Source of the DNA: Lachnospiraceae bacterium UBA7054 | GTDB taxonomy: Bacteria; Bacillota; Clostridia; Lachnospirales; Lachnospiraceae | Length of the DNA: 18,220 nucleotides | Reading direction: 5' to 3' | NCBI GenBank assembly: GCA_002492725.1 | Contig: DLAF01000016.1 | Location: 1-18,220 of the forward strand | Part shown: piece after piece, positions 18,079 to 18,220 of the stretch | Position numbering within the stretch: the first letter of the stretch is position 1 | Layout of the letters: each line of letters opens with the position of its first letter | The notes under the pieces: model-generated | What the model was told of the DNA's origin: nothing | The model's database searches: none | The model's input: the letters and a program-made list of their open reading frames with translations, nothing else | Made by a program: the position numbers and the translations under genes

Positions 18079-18198
18079 GCATAAGCAGACTCAAGATGCT
18101 TCGCATCTCTCGTTCGCGTTGCTCGTCATAAGTCGTCATAGACAGTCTTACATGCAAGCATGTATCCTGTCTCTGCCGTCTTCTGACTCTGCTTATGC
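18079..18198. repeat. 120-bp palindromic (MITE/REP-like) element just upstream of trpE
   Basis: The outer arms GCATAAGCAGACTCA (18079-18093) and TGACTCTGCTTATGC (18184-18198) are complementary at 14 of 15 positions. Inside are a GATGC-TTC-GCATC hairpin (18095-18107, one more pair outside it) and a two-tier hairpin GACAG...ACATGC-AA-GCATGT...CTGTC (18141-18171). No intact protein is encoded. The inner edge lies 30 bases before the trpE ATG, so the trpE ribosome binding site is just outside the structure. A role as insertion element, attenuator or mRNA stabiliser cannot be separated from sequence alone. Confidence 0.65.
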
Positions 18199-18220
18199 GC
18201 GCAATCATAACCACCGGCTT

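Noticed and set aside
17969..18214. Minus-strand ORF of 81 codons overlapping the start of trpE, considered as a trp leader peptide
   Set aside because: It contains no Trp codons and runs through the palindromic element and into trpE out of frame; no attenuator hairpin with a U run follows.

Overview
This window looks like the chromosome of a moderate-GC Clostridia, most likely a Lachnospiraceae-type gut anaerobe. The reasons are strong GGAGG-type ribosome binding sites, a trpEGDCFBA operon with separate trpG and trpD, a QueH-type (not QueG) epoxyqueuosine reductase, and AT-rich promoters with near-consensus sigma-A boxes. The assignment is inferred from gene content and style, not from a search.

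Layout, left to right. Every recognised gene except one is on the minus strand. 1-510: the start of an ECF sigma factor that stops early, then a gap with a strong hairpin. 511-2292: argS. 2339-4735: three small membrane proteins of unknown function, with the frameshifted remains of a secreted-type protein among them. 4820-5527: queH. 5528-5832: a region holding a clear promoter for the only plus-strand gene and the possible remains of a small ORF upstream of queH. 5833-6714: a regulator with an XRE-type DNA-binding domain joined to what looks like part of the FlhA/SctV cytoplasmic domain. 6673-11087: carA-carB, whose 3' end overlaps the regulator convergently. 11117-11165: a carA leader with mutually exclusive hairpins. 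11272-18048: the complete tryptophan operon trpE-G-D-C-F-B-A. 18049-18220: the trpE upstream region, occupied by a palindromic repeat-like element.

How the genes work together. TrpE/TrpG make anthranilate from chorismate; TrpD, TrpF and TrpC take it to indole-glycerol phosphate; TrpA/TrpB finish tryptophan. The genes are tightly packed (4- and 8-base overlaps for F/B and B/A, gaps of 17-25 bases for E/G and G/D), except for two larger gaps: D/C (140 bases) and C/F (160 bases). The C/F gap holds a long inverted-repeat element that also supplies the last codons and stop of trpC. CarA/CarB make carbamoyl phosphate for pyrimidines and arginine.

The most unusual items are the HTH/FlhA-like fusion in a stretch with no flagellar or type III genes, the repeat-modified end of trpC, the palindromic element directly before trpE (with no visible T-box or Trp leader peptide), the competing carA leader hairpins, and the multi-frameshift pseudogene at 3763-4198. 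No tRNA, rRNA, CRISPR array or intact transposase was seen.
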